The notes: generated from the sequence alone by a model not told the origin. A stretch of DNA of 64,000 nucleotides from CAZIFG01 sp964539135 (GCA_964539135.1 CAZIFG010000001.1:1-64000), one strand, 5' to 3'; shown: positions 7,521 to 16,451, counted from the stretch's first letter. A program made the numbers and translations.

Positions 7521-8485
7521 AAACTTTCTGTTGCTACCATCTGAAGGGGGCATTCTAGACTTAGTTTTTCTTTATAATTTTCGGCTTCGCTTAGGGTGTT
7601 AAATGGGATAAATAAAGTAGAGCCGGATCCAGACATATACCATTGTTTGGGACTTATTTGAGTGAGTGTATCTGTTATTTTTTTAAGTTCTGGATACAGA
7701 ATAAGTGCAGGTTCTAAGAGATCATTTTTTCCCAGTAGGGGATTTGGGCAAATGGGGTGGGCGGGTTCTTTTGCTGCATGGGGATACTGTTCATCGAATG
7801 TTTTATAGATTTGGGTGGTATCGCAGTGGATATTGGGAAAAATCAGCAGGTAAGCTTGAGTTTTACTTGGAAGGCTTACGATGTTTTCTCCAATGCCATA
7901 GACCCAGGCACATCCACTTTGGGACTGTTGTGAAATGCCTATTTTGGCCATCTGCTGCGTTATCCTCGCCCTTAAGTCCTCATTTATACCGTATAAACTC
8001 TGGGCTTTTGGACTCGGAATGCCTTGCATATGATCCAAACGTAGGCATTTCGCAACAGCCCCACTTTTTAAAAAAAAGGGGACATCGGAGCCGGCTTTTA
8101 GTGCAATGGGGATTAAGCTTTCAAGGGGATGATTCCAAGATTCTAAGGTATTCAAAACATTTAAAAAACAGGCGGCATTACTGCTTCCGCCACCGAGTCC
8201 GCCTCCCATGGGAATGTTTTTTTCAATGTGGATGTGGTAGCCATACTGACAGGGCAGTTGTTGATATATTTTCCAGAGGATATTGGTTTCATTGAGCGGA
8301 ACATCAGGATGTGTGGCTGTGATTTGAAGCCCTTTTTGGGTGCTTTGTTCTATGGTGAGGGTATCTGAAAGGGAGAGGGTTTGAAAAATAGAATTGATCG
8401 GGTGATATCCATTAGATCGCGGTGCATAGATCTGTAAGGATAAATTTAATTTTGCAGGAGATAAGTATTTAACTTTTTTTAACAC
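7517..8485 (-). CDS. ispE: 4-(cytidine 5'-diphospho)-2-C-methyl-D-erythritol kinase carrying an in-frame MITE insertion
   Basis: IspE is the GHMP kinase of the MEP isoprenoid pathway. The N-terminus 'SPAKLNLSLQIYAPRSNGYH', the ATP-binding glycine loop 'PMGGGLGGGSSNAA' and 'GSDVPFFL' with its catalytic Asp are all present, as is the C-terminal 'MSGSGSTLF'. The protein is 322 residues because a 142-bp MITE plus its 5-bp duplication adds 49 codons directly after 'DVPFFLKS'. Removing them gives 'FFLKSGCAWVYGIGEN', the normal IspE sequence, in a protein of 273 residues. The insert lies a few residues after the catalytic Asp, so activity is uncertain. IspE is usually essential, so either it tolerates the insert or another copy exists. 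Confidence 0.93.
   Translation of the reverse strand: MLKKVKYLSPAKLNLSLQIYAPRSNGYHPINSIFQTLSLSDTLTIEQSTQKGLQITATHPDVPLNETNILWKIYQQLPCQYGYHIHIEKNIPMGGGLGGGSSNAACFLNVLNTLESWNHPLESLIPIALKAGSDVPFFLKSGAVAKCLRLDHMQGIPSPKAQSLYGINEDLRARITQQMAKIGISQQSQSGCAWVYGIGENIVSLPSKTQAYLLIFPNIHCDTTQIYKTFDEQYPHAAKEPAHPICPNPLLGKNDLLEPALILYPELKKITDTLTQISPKQWYMSGSGSTLFIPFNTLSEAENYKEKLSLECPLQMVATESL
7921..8062 (+). mobile_element. MITE copy 2 (142 bp), inserted in frame inside ispE
   Basis: It begins GGGACTGTTGTGAAATGCC and ends GGCATTTCGCAACAGCCCC, flanked by ACTTT at 7916-7920 and 8063-8067. On the coding (-) strand it contributes a stop-free peptide containing 'VAKCLRLDHMQGIPSPKA' and then 'DLRARITQQMAKIGISQQ'. 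Confidence 0.95.
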
Positions 8486-8496
8486 AGGTTCTTTTA

Positions 8497-8522
8497 AAGC
8501 CCCCCTGATTAAAGGGGGGCTT
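8497..8522 (-). terminator. Strong GC hairpin between the PpiC gene and ispE
   Basis: AAGCCCCCC and GGGGGGCTT form a 9-bp stem around an 8-nt loop. It lies just after the PpiC gene stop and before ispE, both on the - strand. In the - direction the hairpin is followed by only TTT AAAAG; in the + direction it is followed by TTTTTTC. It probably ends or attenuates the PpiC transcript. Confidence 0.65.
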
Positions 8523-8531
8523 TTTTCATTC

Positions 8532-9419
8532 TTAATGGTTTTCTTTAGACTCTTCTTTTTTCTCGTCTTCTTTTTCGTCTGCTTTTTTAATTTTGGCTTT
8601 GGCTTTTAATCCATCAAGATAGGTGTTGATGGCAGCGCCTTGTTTTTGATTTTGCAAAAATTGTTGAATTTGACCTTTTACAGATTCAAAGGGTTTTTCA
8701 GGTGCAATTTGAATGTCTTCTAGTCTCATGACATGGTATCCAAATTGTGTTTTGACAATGCCGGATACTTCTCCCTTTTTAAGGGCGAAAGCAACTTTTT
8801 CAAAATCAGGTACGAGATCTCCACGTTTGAAAAATCCAAGGTCTCCGCCATTTGCTTTTGTTGGGTCCATTGATTTTTCTTTGGCGAGGGCTTCAAAGTT
8901 TTTGCCTGATTTTAATTCAGCTAAGATTTTTTTGGCTTCTGCTTCTGTTGCGACTAAGATATGACGGGCACGTCGTTGCTCGTATCCTTGGAATTGGGCT
9001 TTGTTGTTTTCATAAAATTGACTGACATCTTGTTCCGTTACAGCAATGTTTTTTTCAATATTATCTTTTAAAATCATATTGATTAAGAGCTGATTTTTGC
9101 TGTTTTGAAGTTGTTCTTCTAAAGTCGCGATTTGCTCTTTATACTCTGGTTTTTGATCTAATTTTTGTTTCTTAGCTTCTTGTAGAATGAGTTCCTCGTT
9201 GACCAGTTGATCTAAAAGTAATTTTCTATTTTCTGTTGCTGCGAAAGACGCTCTGGTGTTTTCAGGTAGAGATTGAATGCGTTTGTCCATTTTTTCTTGG
9301 GTAATTTTGACACCATTTACAGTGACTAGCGCTTTTGATTTATCATTACCACAGGCGGTCAGAACGGTTAAGGTTGCGACGGCAAGCACTGTGTTTCGGA
9401 TTAACGTACTTTTTTTCAT
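8532..9419 (-). CDS. Lipoprotein PpiC-type (parvulin) peptidyl-prolyl isomerase
   Basis: 295 residues. The N-terminal lipoprotein signal has lipobox LTAC|G, so it is anchored to a membrane facing the periplasm. A SurA/PrsA-like helical N-domain (~25-145) is followed by a parvulin domain (~150-245) with 'RARHILVATEAEA', 'GGDLGFFKRGDLVPDFEKVAF' and 'VKTQFGYHVMRLED'. The tail is a Lys/Glu-rich stretch. Family knowledge points to a chaperone for secreted or outer membrane proteins. A solo MITE end lies 34 nt upstream of the start. It is separated from downstream ispE by a hairpin. Confidence 0.92.
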   Translation of the reverse strand: MKKSTLIRNTVLAVATLTVLTACGNDKSKALVTVNGVKITQEKMDKRIQSLPENTRASFAATENRKLLLDQLVNEELILQEAKKQKLDQKPEYKEQIATLEEQLQNSKNQLLINMILKDNIEKNIAVTEQDVSQFYENNKAQFQGYEQRRARHILVATEAEAKKILAELKSGKNFEALAKEKSMDPTKANGGDLGFFKRGDLVPDFEKVAFALKKGEVSGIVKTQFGYHVMRLEDIQIAPEKPFESVKGQIQQFLQNQKQGAAINTYLDGLKAKAKIKKADEKEDEKKEESKENH

Positions 9420-9452
9420 GATTCTTTTAACTCCTTATATATGAGGACTTCT

Positions 9453-9475
9453 AATAGGCGTTTCGTAACAGTCCC
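9453..9475 (-). repeat. Solo MITE left end upstream of the PpiC gene
   Basis: AATAGGCGTTTCGTAACAGTCCC matches the reverse complement of the MITE left end with one mismatch, and is the only fragment that must be in the opposite orientation. No remaining element sequence follows. It sits in the short pnp-ppiC gap, where it could affect the PpiC promoter. Confidence 0.75.
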
Positions 9476-9563
9476 AATAGTGGCTTATTCTAACAATGGG
9501 GCACTGCTTTGTCCACTAAAATTATTCTCAAAATGGGGGTGTTTTATGTCCCTTTTTGGGGTT

Positions 9564-11660
9564 TTAAAACTTGGTTGTAGGGACTAAATTGATGCGTTTT
9601 TGATCATCAATTTTATCGACTTTTATTTCGAATCTATCGCCTACTTTTACGATATCTTCTACGTTTTCAACCCGTTTATCTGATAGTTTTGAAATATGGA
9701 TTAGCCCTTCTTTTCCGGGATATAGTTCCACAAAACATCCAAATTGCATGATTTTAGTGACTTTTCCGTCGTAGATTTCACCCACTTCAGGTTCTTTTGT
9801 TAATCTTAAAATCATCATTTTAGCGGTTTTTACACTTTCGCCTGATTTTCCAGAAATTTGGACTTCGCCTGTATTGCCATCTGATACAACCACACTGGCG
9901 CCGGATTCTTCTTCGATGTGTCGAATCATTTTGCCGCCAGGTCCAATGACGAGACCTACTTTTTCGGGATTGATGGAAATGGTTTCAATTTTAGGCGCAT
10001 TTTCAGAAACGGATTCTCTTGAAATAGAGAGTGTTTCTGCCATTTTGTTTAAAATGTACAGTCTGCCTTCATTGGCTTGATTGAGTGCATTTTCTAAAAT
10101 TTCTCGTGATAAACCAGATACTTTAATATCCAATTGAAGTGCGGTGATTCCTTCTTTTGTTCCTGCGACTTTAAAATCCATGTCGCCATAATGATCTTCT
10201 AATCCTTGAATATCGGATAGGATGACGTAATCGTTTCCATCTAATAGCAATCCCATGGCGATTCCGGATACCGGTGCTTTAATCGGTACGCCACAATCCA
10301 TTAAGGCCATAGATCCCCCGCATACAGAGGCCATGGACGAGGATCCGTTGGATTCTAAAATTTCAGATACAATTCGAATGGTATAAGGAAAGGCATCTTG
10401 TGTGGGTAGAACCGCAAGTAAGGCTCTTTCTGCTAAGGCACCATGTCCCAATTCTCGACGGCCTGTTCCAATTCTACCCACTTCTCCTACTGAAAATGGG
10501 GGGAAGTTGTAATGAAAGAAATAGGCGCTAGATTGGGTGTCATCCAGACCGTCTAACATTTGCTCGTCTTTACTATCACCTAGGGTGACCACGCACAAAC
10601 TTTGGGTTTCTCCTCGGGTAAATAGGGCGGATCCATGCACGGAAGGCAGTACACTGACTTGGGTTTCTATGTTTCGGATTTCTGTTGTTTTTCTGCCGTC
10701 AGGTCTTACTTTTTTTGTGATAATTGTTTTTCTGATTTGATCTTTTTTAACGGTTTGGAAGGCTTTCTCAATGGCCTTTTTTTGGAGTTCCGTGTCATCT
10801 TCTTTTACAAAGGCAGCTTTGACCTCTGCCTCAATGCTGGAAAAGAGATCTTCTATTTCTTGTTTGGAGTTGGGACTGGTGAGTGCCAATTCAAATCGGT
10901 TACCTAAAAATGTCGCGATTTCTTGTTCCAGCCTATCTGCTTCTGTGGTATTAGATTCGATGACTTTCTTTTCTTTTTTGGTTTGAGCGACCAAATTATC
11001 TTGTAGGGCAATCATCTGTTTGATGGCTTCGTGCCCAAACATGATGGCATCTAAAATTTGGGATTCTGAGACTTCTTTGGCTTCGGACTCGATCATTAAA
11101 ATGGCATCTTTTGTGCCGGCCACTGTTAAATTGAGTTTGCTTCGGGTGAGTTGTGCCGGAGAGGGATTTGTGACCAATTCGCCATCAATGAGTCCAACCA
11201 CGACGCCTGCAATGGGGCCATTAAAGGGGATGTCCGATACGCTTACAGCTGCAGATGCGGCTGTAATGGCGAGGGATTCTATAGAAACAGTGGGGTCGTA
11301 AGATAGAACAGTGATGATAATTTGAACTTCATTATAGAACCCTTTTGGGAAGGTAGGACGTAAGGGTCTGTCAATGAGTCGTGCGATTAAAGTAGCATTC
11401 GTGCTGGGTCGGGCTTCTCGTTTGAAAAATCCACCGGGGATTTTTCCTGCGGCATACATTTTTTCGGCAAATTCTATGGTGAGGGGGAAAAAATCGATCC
11501 CTTCTTTGGGCGATTTACTCATGACTGCAGTGGCCAAAAGAACCATATCTCCACATTGAATTGTTACGGAGCCATTGGCTTGTTTTGCCAAAACGCCGGT
11601 ATTTAACCTTACTTCTCGTCCCGCAATTGTCTGTGAGCTGGAATGTCCACCTTTTATCAT
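9564..11660 (-). CDS. pnp: Polyribonucleotide nucleotidyltransferase (PNPase)
   Basis: PNPase degrades RNA 3' to 5' with phosphate and is a degradosome component. It has 698 residues with the full architecture: a first RNase PH domain ('KMYAAGKIPGGFFKREARPS'), a helical linker, and a second catalytic RNase PH domain ('FFHYNFPPFSVGEVGRIGTG', 'SSMASVCGGSMALMDCGVPI'). Next come a KH domain ('KVGLVIGPGGKMIRHIEEES') and an S1 domain ('GCFVELYPGKEGLIHISKLS'). It follows rpsO directly, the classical rpsO-pnp pair, so the transcript probably begins upstream of rpsO. Confidence 0.97.
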   Translation of the reverse strand: MIKGGHSSSQTIAGREVRLNTGVLAKQANGSVTIQCGDMVLLATAVMSKSPKEGIDFFPLTIEFAEKMYAAGKIPGGFFKREARPSTNATLIARLIDRPLRPTFPKGFYNEVQIIITVLSYDPTVSIESLAITAASAAVSVSDIPFNGPIAGVVVGLIDGELVTNPSPAQLTRSKLNLTVAGTKDAILMIESEAKEVSESQILDAIMFGHEAIKQMIALQDNLVAQTKKEKKVIESNTTEADRLEQEIATFLGNRFELALTSPNSKQEIEDLFSSIEAEVKAAFVKEDDTELQKKAIEKAFQTVKKDQIRKTIITKKVRPDGRKTTEIRNIETQVSVLPSVHGSALFTRGETQSLCVVTLGDSKDEQMLDGLDDTQSSAYFFHYNFPPFSVGEVGRIGTGRRELGHGALAERALLAVLPTQDAFPYTIRIVSEILESNGSSSMASVCGGSMALMDCGVPIKAPVSGIAMGLLLDGNDYVILSDIQGLEDHYGDMDFKVAGTKEGITALQLDIKVSGLSREILENALNQANEGRLYILNKMAETLSISRESVSENAPKIETISINPEKVGLVIGPGGKMIRHIEEESGASVVVSDGNTGEVQISGKSGESVKTAKMMILRLTKEPEVGEIYDGKVTKIMQFGCFVELYPGKEGLIHISKLSDKRVENVEDIVKVGDRFEIKVDKIDDQKRINLVPTTKF

Positions 11661-11691
11661 TATTATAGTCCTTTTTTAGATCGTGCTGCGT

Positions 11692-11973
11692 TTATTGTTC
11701 TTTTGCTCTTAAATTTAATTTTTTAGTGAGAGCTTTGAATGACGCATTGTCTTTTTTGCTTAAATAACGCATGAGTTTTTTGCGTCTTCCAACTAAGATT
11801 AAAAGGCCGCGACGTGTGTGATGGTCTTTTTTGTGTTTTTTCAAATGCTCTACAAGATGGTTGATGCGTTCTGTGAGTAGGCTAATTTGTACCTCGCTTG
11901 AACCTGTGTCTGTTGCATGTGTTTGTGTGGATTCGATAATTTCTTTTTTATCTTTTTCGCCAATTTTTGCCAT
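11692..11973 (-). CDS. rpsO: 30S ribosomal protein uS15
   Basis: 93 residues with 'DTGSSEVQISLLTERINHLVEHLKKHKKDHHTRRGLL' type helices (shown in part: DTGSSEVQISLL, KDHHTRRGLLILVGRRKK), which bind 16S rRNA helices in the central domain. An AAGGAG ribosome binding site sits 8-9 nt before the ATG. It is divergent from def, and the ~155-bp gap must hold promoters for both. A GATAATATA segment about 50 nt upstream of the start is a candidate -10. The pnp gene follows 31 nt downstream. Confidence 0.95.
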   Translation of the reverse strand: MAKIGEKDKKEIIESTQTHATDTGSSEVQISLLTERINHLVEHLKKHKKDHHTRRGLLILVGRRKKLMRYLSKKDNASFKALTKKLNLRAKEQ

Positions 11974-12128
11974 TGTTCTGTATCTCCTTAACTGTTGTAT
12001 CTTTCAATTTTGAGCGTATATTATCATATCTTTTAGGCTGGGTCTATTGTTTTTGTAACAGTTTCATATTGTTTTCTTTTTTGCTTTGGGGTAGTATCAA
12101 GGCCCAGTGACGCATAGGAGGTTCTTTT

Positions 12129-12599
12129 ATGGCTGTTTTTGATGTTGTTAAATATCCTAATCCTATTTTGAGAGAAGTGTGCGCGCCTGTGCTTTCTTTT
12201 GATGCGGCTTTGTTTCGTTTTGTTCAAGATATGTTTGAAACCATGGATGCCGCTGAGGGTATTGGTCTTGCTGCTCCTCAAGTGGGTCGTGCGGAGCAGA
12301 TTTTAGTTGTGGGGTACAAACAAAAGCGTTTTGTTTTGATTAATCCCATAGTGACGCCTTTAGGTAAAGGGGTTTCAACCCGTGAAGAAGGGTGTTTGAG
12401 TTTGCCCAAACTTTTGGTTGATGTTACGAGGCCGAAAGCCGTAGAGGTAAAAGCGCAAGATTTGGAAGGGAATGTGCTTCAATTTAAAGAGAAGGGTATG
12501 ATTGCTACTATTATTCAACATGAGTTTGATCATTTGAATGGGGTGTTGATTATTGATCATGGTGTTCCTCGGGACGCTTATTCGGAATCGGAGAGGTAG
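12129..12599 (+). CDS. def: Peptide deformylase
   Basis: Def removes the N-formyl group from nascent proteins. All three signature motifs are present in 156 residues: 'GIGLAAPQVG', 'EEGCLSLP' with the metal-binding Cys, and 'QHEFDHLNG' (HExxH). An AGGAGG ribosome binding site lies 7 nt upstream. It is the first gene of a + strand run with panD, lysA, panB and cysS, spaced by only a few nucleotides, so it is likely an operon. Confidence 0.97.
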   Translation: MAVFDVVKYPNPILREVCAPVLSFDAALFRFVQDMFETMDAAEGIGLAAPQVGRAEQILVVGYKQKRFVLINPIVTPLGKGVSTREEGCLSLPKLLVDVTRPKAVEVKAQDLEGNVLQFKEKGMIATIIQHEFDHLNGVLIIDHGVPRDAYSESER

Positions 12600-12605
12600 G
12601 GGATT

Positions 12606-12944
12606 ATGTTGCTTACAGTGTTAAAATCAAAGTTGGCTTACGTTAAAATTACACAAGCAGAACTGTTTTACGAAGGAAGTATTACGATTGATGAGGATTG
12701 GATGGATGCTGTAGGTCTCATTAAAGATGAGCAGGTTCATGTTGTGAATGTGAACAATGGCAATCGCTTGGTGACTTATGCCATTCCAGGACCCCGTGGA
12801 TCTAAGGTCATTTGTTTGAATGGACCGGCTGCTCGTCAAGGGAGTGTTGGGGATCAGATTATTATTTTATCTTATGCTCAAATTGATCCCGCTTCGGAAT
12901 CTTTAGATCCTAAAATTAAGTCCTTTCCGATTGACGGGTATTAA
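12606..12944 (+). CDS. panD: Aspartate 1-decarboxylase
   Basis: PanD makes beta-alanine for pantothenate/CoA. It is a pyruvoyl enzyme made by self-cleavage before Ser, and the 'YEGSITIDEDWMDAVGL' segment contains that Gly-Ser site near residue 24. 'NGPAARQGSVGDQIIILSYA' is also characteristic. At 112 residues it is slightly shorter than most (about 126). It starts 6 nt after def. panB follows two genes on, so two of the pantothenate steps are encoded here; panC is not in the window. Confidence 0.95.
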   Translation: MLLTVLKSKLAYVKITQAELFYEGSITIDEDWMDAVGLIKDEQVHVVNVNNGNRLVTYAIPGPRGSKVICLNGPAARQGSVGDQIIILSYAQIDPASESLDPKIKSFPIDGY

Positions 12945-12966
12945 GGCAACCCTTACACTTGAGCCT

Positions 12967-14268
12967 ATGGCGCAGATTAAACCTATTACGTATACATCCG
13001 ATTCAGGTGAAACCACTTTGTGTGGGATTTCTTTGACGGCGCTTTCGGAGCGTTATGGGACACCTCTTTATCTTATGGATGCTCACACCTTGCGTCAAAA
13101 TTGTAGGTCGTATGTGTCGATATTGTCTCAGCAGTGTTCGGACTTTTTGGTGTTATATGCAGGTAAAGCGAATTTAAATCTTGCGCTTTTGCAGCTTGTT
13201 GCTCAGGAAGGCTTAGGGGTGGATGTGGTTTCAGGAGGAGAATTGTTTACAGCCCTTAAGGCGGGTATTTCTCCAGATCGGATTTATTTTCATGGGAATA
13301 ATAAATCTGTTTCAGAATTGAAATTGGCCGTGCAGTCAGGGGTTCGTTTGGTTGTGGATAACCAATCGGAATTGACTCGGATTGCGGCGCTTGCTTCTTC
13401 TGAATCTCCGGTGCGTATTTTGTTGCGTCTTAAACCTGAAATTGATGCTCATACGCATGATTTTATTAAAACCGGAAATATTGACTCCAAATTTGGATTT
13501 GATATTCGTTTTTTGAAAGAGACTGTGCAGTATATTTCCACATTTCCCATGCTTCGTTTGGTGGGACTTCATAGCCATATTGGGTCTCAAATTTTTGATA
13601 TTGAACCCTATTTAGAATTGGCCCTTCGCATGGTGGGGCATATGACTCTTTTGAGAGATTCTTTTGGAATTACGCTTGAAGAAATTAATTTTGGGGGTGG
13701 AATGGGCATTATGTATGTGTCTTCAGATGATCCTCCTGAAGTGCCGGCTATGCTTTCGGCCTTGTTGACGCGTTTTTATGCCTTATGTGAGTCTGAAAAT
13801 TTCGCGATTCCACGACTGTTGTTTGAGCCTGGACGTTCCATTGTGGGGCCTGCTGGAATTACGCTTTATTCTATTGGTACGGTTAAAGAGATTCCTGATG
13901 TTAAGACGTATGTTTTTGTGGATGGTGGCATGGCGGATAATCCCAGGCCGATGATGTATGGGGCTTCCTATACCTTTGAAGTGGCGAATAAACAGGGAAA
14001 GCCGCTTCAATCAGTGAGCATTGCGGGAAAATATTGTGAATCAGGGGATATTTTGGCTGAAAATGTGAGTTTAAATGATCCTCAAGAGGGGGATCTTTTG
14101 GTGGTATTTGGTACAGGCGCTTACAATTATAGTATGGCGTCTCATTATAATCGAAATAGTAAACCGGCTATGGTTTTGGTTGAAAAGGGACAGTCTCAGC
14201 TGATTGTTGAGCGGGAGTCTTTTGAAGATTTAATTCGTTTTGATAAGCCACTTGAGGGTACTTTTTAA
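12967..14268 (+). CDS. lysA: Diaminopimelate decarboxylase
   Basis: LysA converts meso-diaminopimelate to lysine and is PLP-dependent. Fold-III signatures are clear: the PLP lysine in 'VLYAGKANLNLALLQL', 'GLHSHIGSQIFDIEPY', 'EINFGGGMGI', 'EPGRSIVGPAG', and the substrate-binding 'KYCESGDILAENV' and 'GTGAYNYSMASHYN'. I chose the ATG at 12967 (433 residues); a TTG at 12931 would add 12 residues and overlap panD. Neither has a good ribosome binding site. It sits between panD and panB. Its stop overlaps the panB start (TAATG). Confidence 0.95.
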   Translation: MAQIKPITYTSDSGETTLCGISLTALSERYGTPLYLMDAHTLRQNCRSYVSILSQQCSDFLVLYAGKANLNLALLQLVAQEGLGVDVVSGGELFTALKAGISPDRIYFHGNNKSVSELKLAVQSGVRLVVDNQSELTRIAALASSESPVRILLRLKPEIDAHTHDFIKTGNIDSKFGFDIRFLKETVQYISTFPMLRLVGLHSHIGSQIFDIEPYLELALRMVGHMTLLRDSFGITLEEINFGGGMGIMYVSSDDPPEVPAMLSALLTRFYALCESENFAIPRLLFEPGRSIVGPAGITLYSIGTVKEIPDVKTYVFVDGGMADNPRPMMYGASYTFEVANKQGKPLQSVSIAGKYCESGDILAENVSLNDPQEGDLLVVFGTGAYNYSMASHYNRNSKPAMVLVEKGQSQLIVERESFEDLIRFDKPLEGTF

Positions 14269-15056
14269 TGATGAAACAAATTTATCCGGGAACATTAATC
14301 GCAAAAAAGAAAGAGGGGCGTCGGTTTACGATGCTCACGGCTTATGATTCTGTTATGGCAAGCTTGCTTGAAAAAGCAGGTATTGAGGTTATTTTGGTGG
14401 GGGATTCTTTAGGAAATGTGATTGCTGGAGAGAAAAATACGATACCCGTTTCTATGGATCAAATGATTTTACATACACGTTATGTATCGCGTTCTGTTTC
14501 TCATGCTTTGGTTATTACTGATATGCCGTTTTTGAGTTATGAAGTGTCTTTGGATCAGGCTAAATTGAATGCGGGGCGTTTGATCAAAGAAGGTGGCGCA
14601 CATGCCATTAAATTGGAATGTCATGAAATGCTGGTGCCAACGGTTAAACACATTGTGGATATGGGGATTCCAGTGATGGCTCATATTGGGCTTACACCGC
14701 AAACTGTTTATAAACAGGGAGGCTTTAAAATTCAAGGTAAGGATCAGGAGGCCTTTGATCGGCTTTTTTCTTTGGCACTTTCTTTGGAAGAAGCGGGCTG
14801 TTTTTCTGTTTTATTGGAGTGTGTGCCTCATGATTTGGCTTCAAAAATTACTGAGACATTAACCATTCCGACCATTGGGATTGGGGCGGGACCTCATTGT
14901 GATGGGCAGGTATTGGTCTCTCATGATTTATTGGGTCTTCATGAGGGGAGAGTGCCTTCATTTGTGATGCAATATGGCTCTTTTTTTCAACCGATGTTGG
15001 AGAGTGTGACGCGGTTTAATGAAGATGTCATTTCTGGCGCCTTTCCACGTTCATAG
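14268..15056 (+). CDS. panB: 3-methyl-2-oxobutanoate hydroxymethyltransferase
   Basis: PanB forms ketopantoate from alpha-ketoisovalerate with methylene-tetrahydrofolate. At 262 residues it is the family's normal length. Signatures are 'LTAYDSVMASLLEKAGIEVI', the metal-binding 'LVGDSLGNV', 'HIGLTPQTVYKQGGFKIQG' and 'TIGIGAGPHCDGQVLVSHDL'. Its start codon overlaps the lysA stop (TAATG), indicating translational coupling. It provides the second pantothenate step beside panD. Confidence 0.97.
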   Translation: MMKQIYPGTLIAKKKEGRRFTMLTAYDSVMASLLEKAGIEVILVGDSLGNVIAGEKNTIPVSMDQMILHTRYVSRSVSHALVITDMPFLSYEVSLDQAKLNAGRLIKEGGAHAIKLECHEMLVPTVKHIVDMGIPVMAHIGLTPQTVYKQGGFKIQGKDQEAFDRLFSLALSLEEAGCFSVLLECVPHDLASKITETLTIPTIGIGAGPHCDGQVLVSHDLLGLHEGRVPSFVMQYGSFFQPMLESVTRFNEDVISGAFPRS

Positions 15057-15070
15057 AGGGGATATTTGGT

Positions 15071-16420
15071 ATGAGTTTGCATTTTTATAATACCTTATCT
15101 CAAAAAAAAGAAGTGTTTGTCCCTTTGAATGCGCCTAAGGTGATGTTTTATGTCTGTGGGGTGACGGTTTATGATTACAGTCATTTGGGGCATGCTCGGG
15201 CGAATGTGGTGTTTGATTCTATACGGCGTTATCTTCTTCATCTGGGATATGAGGTGACTTTTGTTCAAAACTTTACGGATATTGATGATAAGATTATTGC
15301 GCGTTCCAATGAGGCGGGGATTCCTTTTTTTGAACTTACAGAGCTTTACATTAAAGCGTTTCAAGAGGATATGGCGCAGCTCTTTATTTTACCCCCTACG
15401 CATGCCCCCAAGGCGACAGATTATATTCCAGAGATGATCGGGATGATTCAAACCTTGATGGATAAGGGTATTGCTTATGTTCAGGGGGAGGATGTGTGTT
15501 TTTCTATTGATGCTTTTCCTGAGTATGGCAAATTGTCTCATAAAATTCTAGAGGATTTGGTTGCGGGAACACGTGTTGACATTAATCAGGCTAAGAAAAA
15601 TCCTTTGGATTTTGTGCTTTGGAAACAGTCAAAGCCTGGGGAGCCCTCTTGGGATAGTCCTTGGGGGAAAGGGCGACCTGGCTGGCATATTGAATGTTCT
15701 GCGATGGCGATGTCACTTTTGGGGGATACTATTGATATTCATGGGGGTGGGGAAGATCTTGTTTTTCCTCATCATGAAAATGAGATTGCGCAATCAGAGT
15801 GTTGTACAGGTAAGCCCTTTGCCTCGTATTGGGTTCATAATGGATTTGTCACCATTAACCATGAGAAAATGTCTAAATCGAAGCATAATTTTTTTACCAT
15901 TCGCGATATTTTGACGCGGTATTCGGGTGCGGTTGTTCGATTTTTTTTACTGAAGGCCCATTATAGAACGGCGCTTAATTTTTCCTACGAGGTTTTGGAT
16001 GATGCGCAGAGTGCGTATACTCGGCTTTTGACTTGTTTGCGTACGGTTTCGATTCAGGATCCTTCAGATGCAGTTAAAGGTGATTTTGAAACCTTAGAAT
16101 CGAATTTTTTTGAGGCTTTAAATGATGATTTTAATACGGCTAAAGCTATTGGGATTTTGTTTGAGCTTGTCACGTTGATTAACACGTCGCAAGCTGGGGT
16201 AAGCGTTCTTCGACGGCTTGGGGGTATTTTAGGTCTTTTTGAGGATTTAAATACAGAAATTGTCTTTTCAGATGAGGTCATAGCTTTGGCAGATGAGCGT
16301 GTTTTGGCTAAAAAAGAACGACGCTTTGATAGGGCAGATGAGATTCGTGCACGTTTGAAAGATGAACATGGTGTTTTGATCGAAGATTCTGTGGATGGGT
16401 ATCGTTTAAATTTAATTTAG
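15071..16420 (+). CDS. cysS: Cysteinyl-tRNA synthetase
   Basis: 449 residues, class I. The zinc-binding 'FYVCGVTVYDYSHLGHARANV' holds the HIGH-like motif (HLGH), and 'WHIECSAMA' and 'FPHHENEIAQSE' supply the other zinc ligands. The KMSKS loop is 'KMSKSKHNFF'. The C-terminal helical domain ends with 'RFDRADEIRARLKDEHGVLIED', typical of CysS. It is the last gene of the def-panD-lysA-panB run, with an AGGGGAT-type ribosome binding site upstream. Confidence 0.97.
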   Translation: MSLHFYNTLSQKKEVFVPLNAPKVMFYVCGVTVYDYSHLGHARANVVFDSIRRYLLHLGYEVTFVQNFTDIDDKIIARSNEAGIPFFELTELYIKAFQEDMAQLFILPPTHAPKATDYIPEMIGMIQTLMDKGIAYVQGEDVCFSIDAFPEYGKLSHKILEDLVAGTRVDINQAKKNPLDFVLWKQSKPGEPSWDSPWGKGRPGWHIECSAMAMSLLGDTIDIHGGGEDLVFPHHENEIAQSECCTGKPFASYWVHNGFVTINHEKMSKSKHNFFTIRDILTRYSGAVVRFFLLKAHYRTALNFSYEVLDDAQSAYTRLLTCLRTVSIQDPSDAVKGDFETLESNFFEALNDDFNTAKAIGILFELVTLINTSQAGVSVLRRLGGILGLFEDLNTEIVFSDEVIALADERVLAKKERRFDRADEIRARLKDEHGVLIEDSVDGYRLNLI

Positions 16421-16451
16421 GCAGCCTGCAGGAACTTTATGATGAGGAACT

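Noticed and set aside
11692..11973. uS15 begins MAKIGE, like the MAKIG in the element peptide
   Set aside because: The DNA around it has no resemblance to the element, so the five-residue match is coincidence.
14775..14795. TTGGCAC followed by a TTTGG, like a sigma54 promoter
   Set aside because: It lies inside panB, lacks the TTGC element, and no gene starts downstream.
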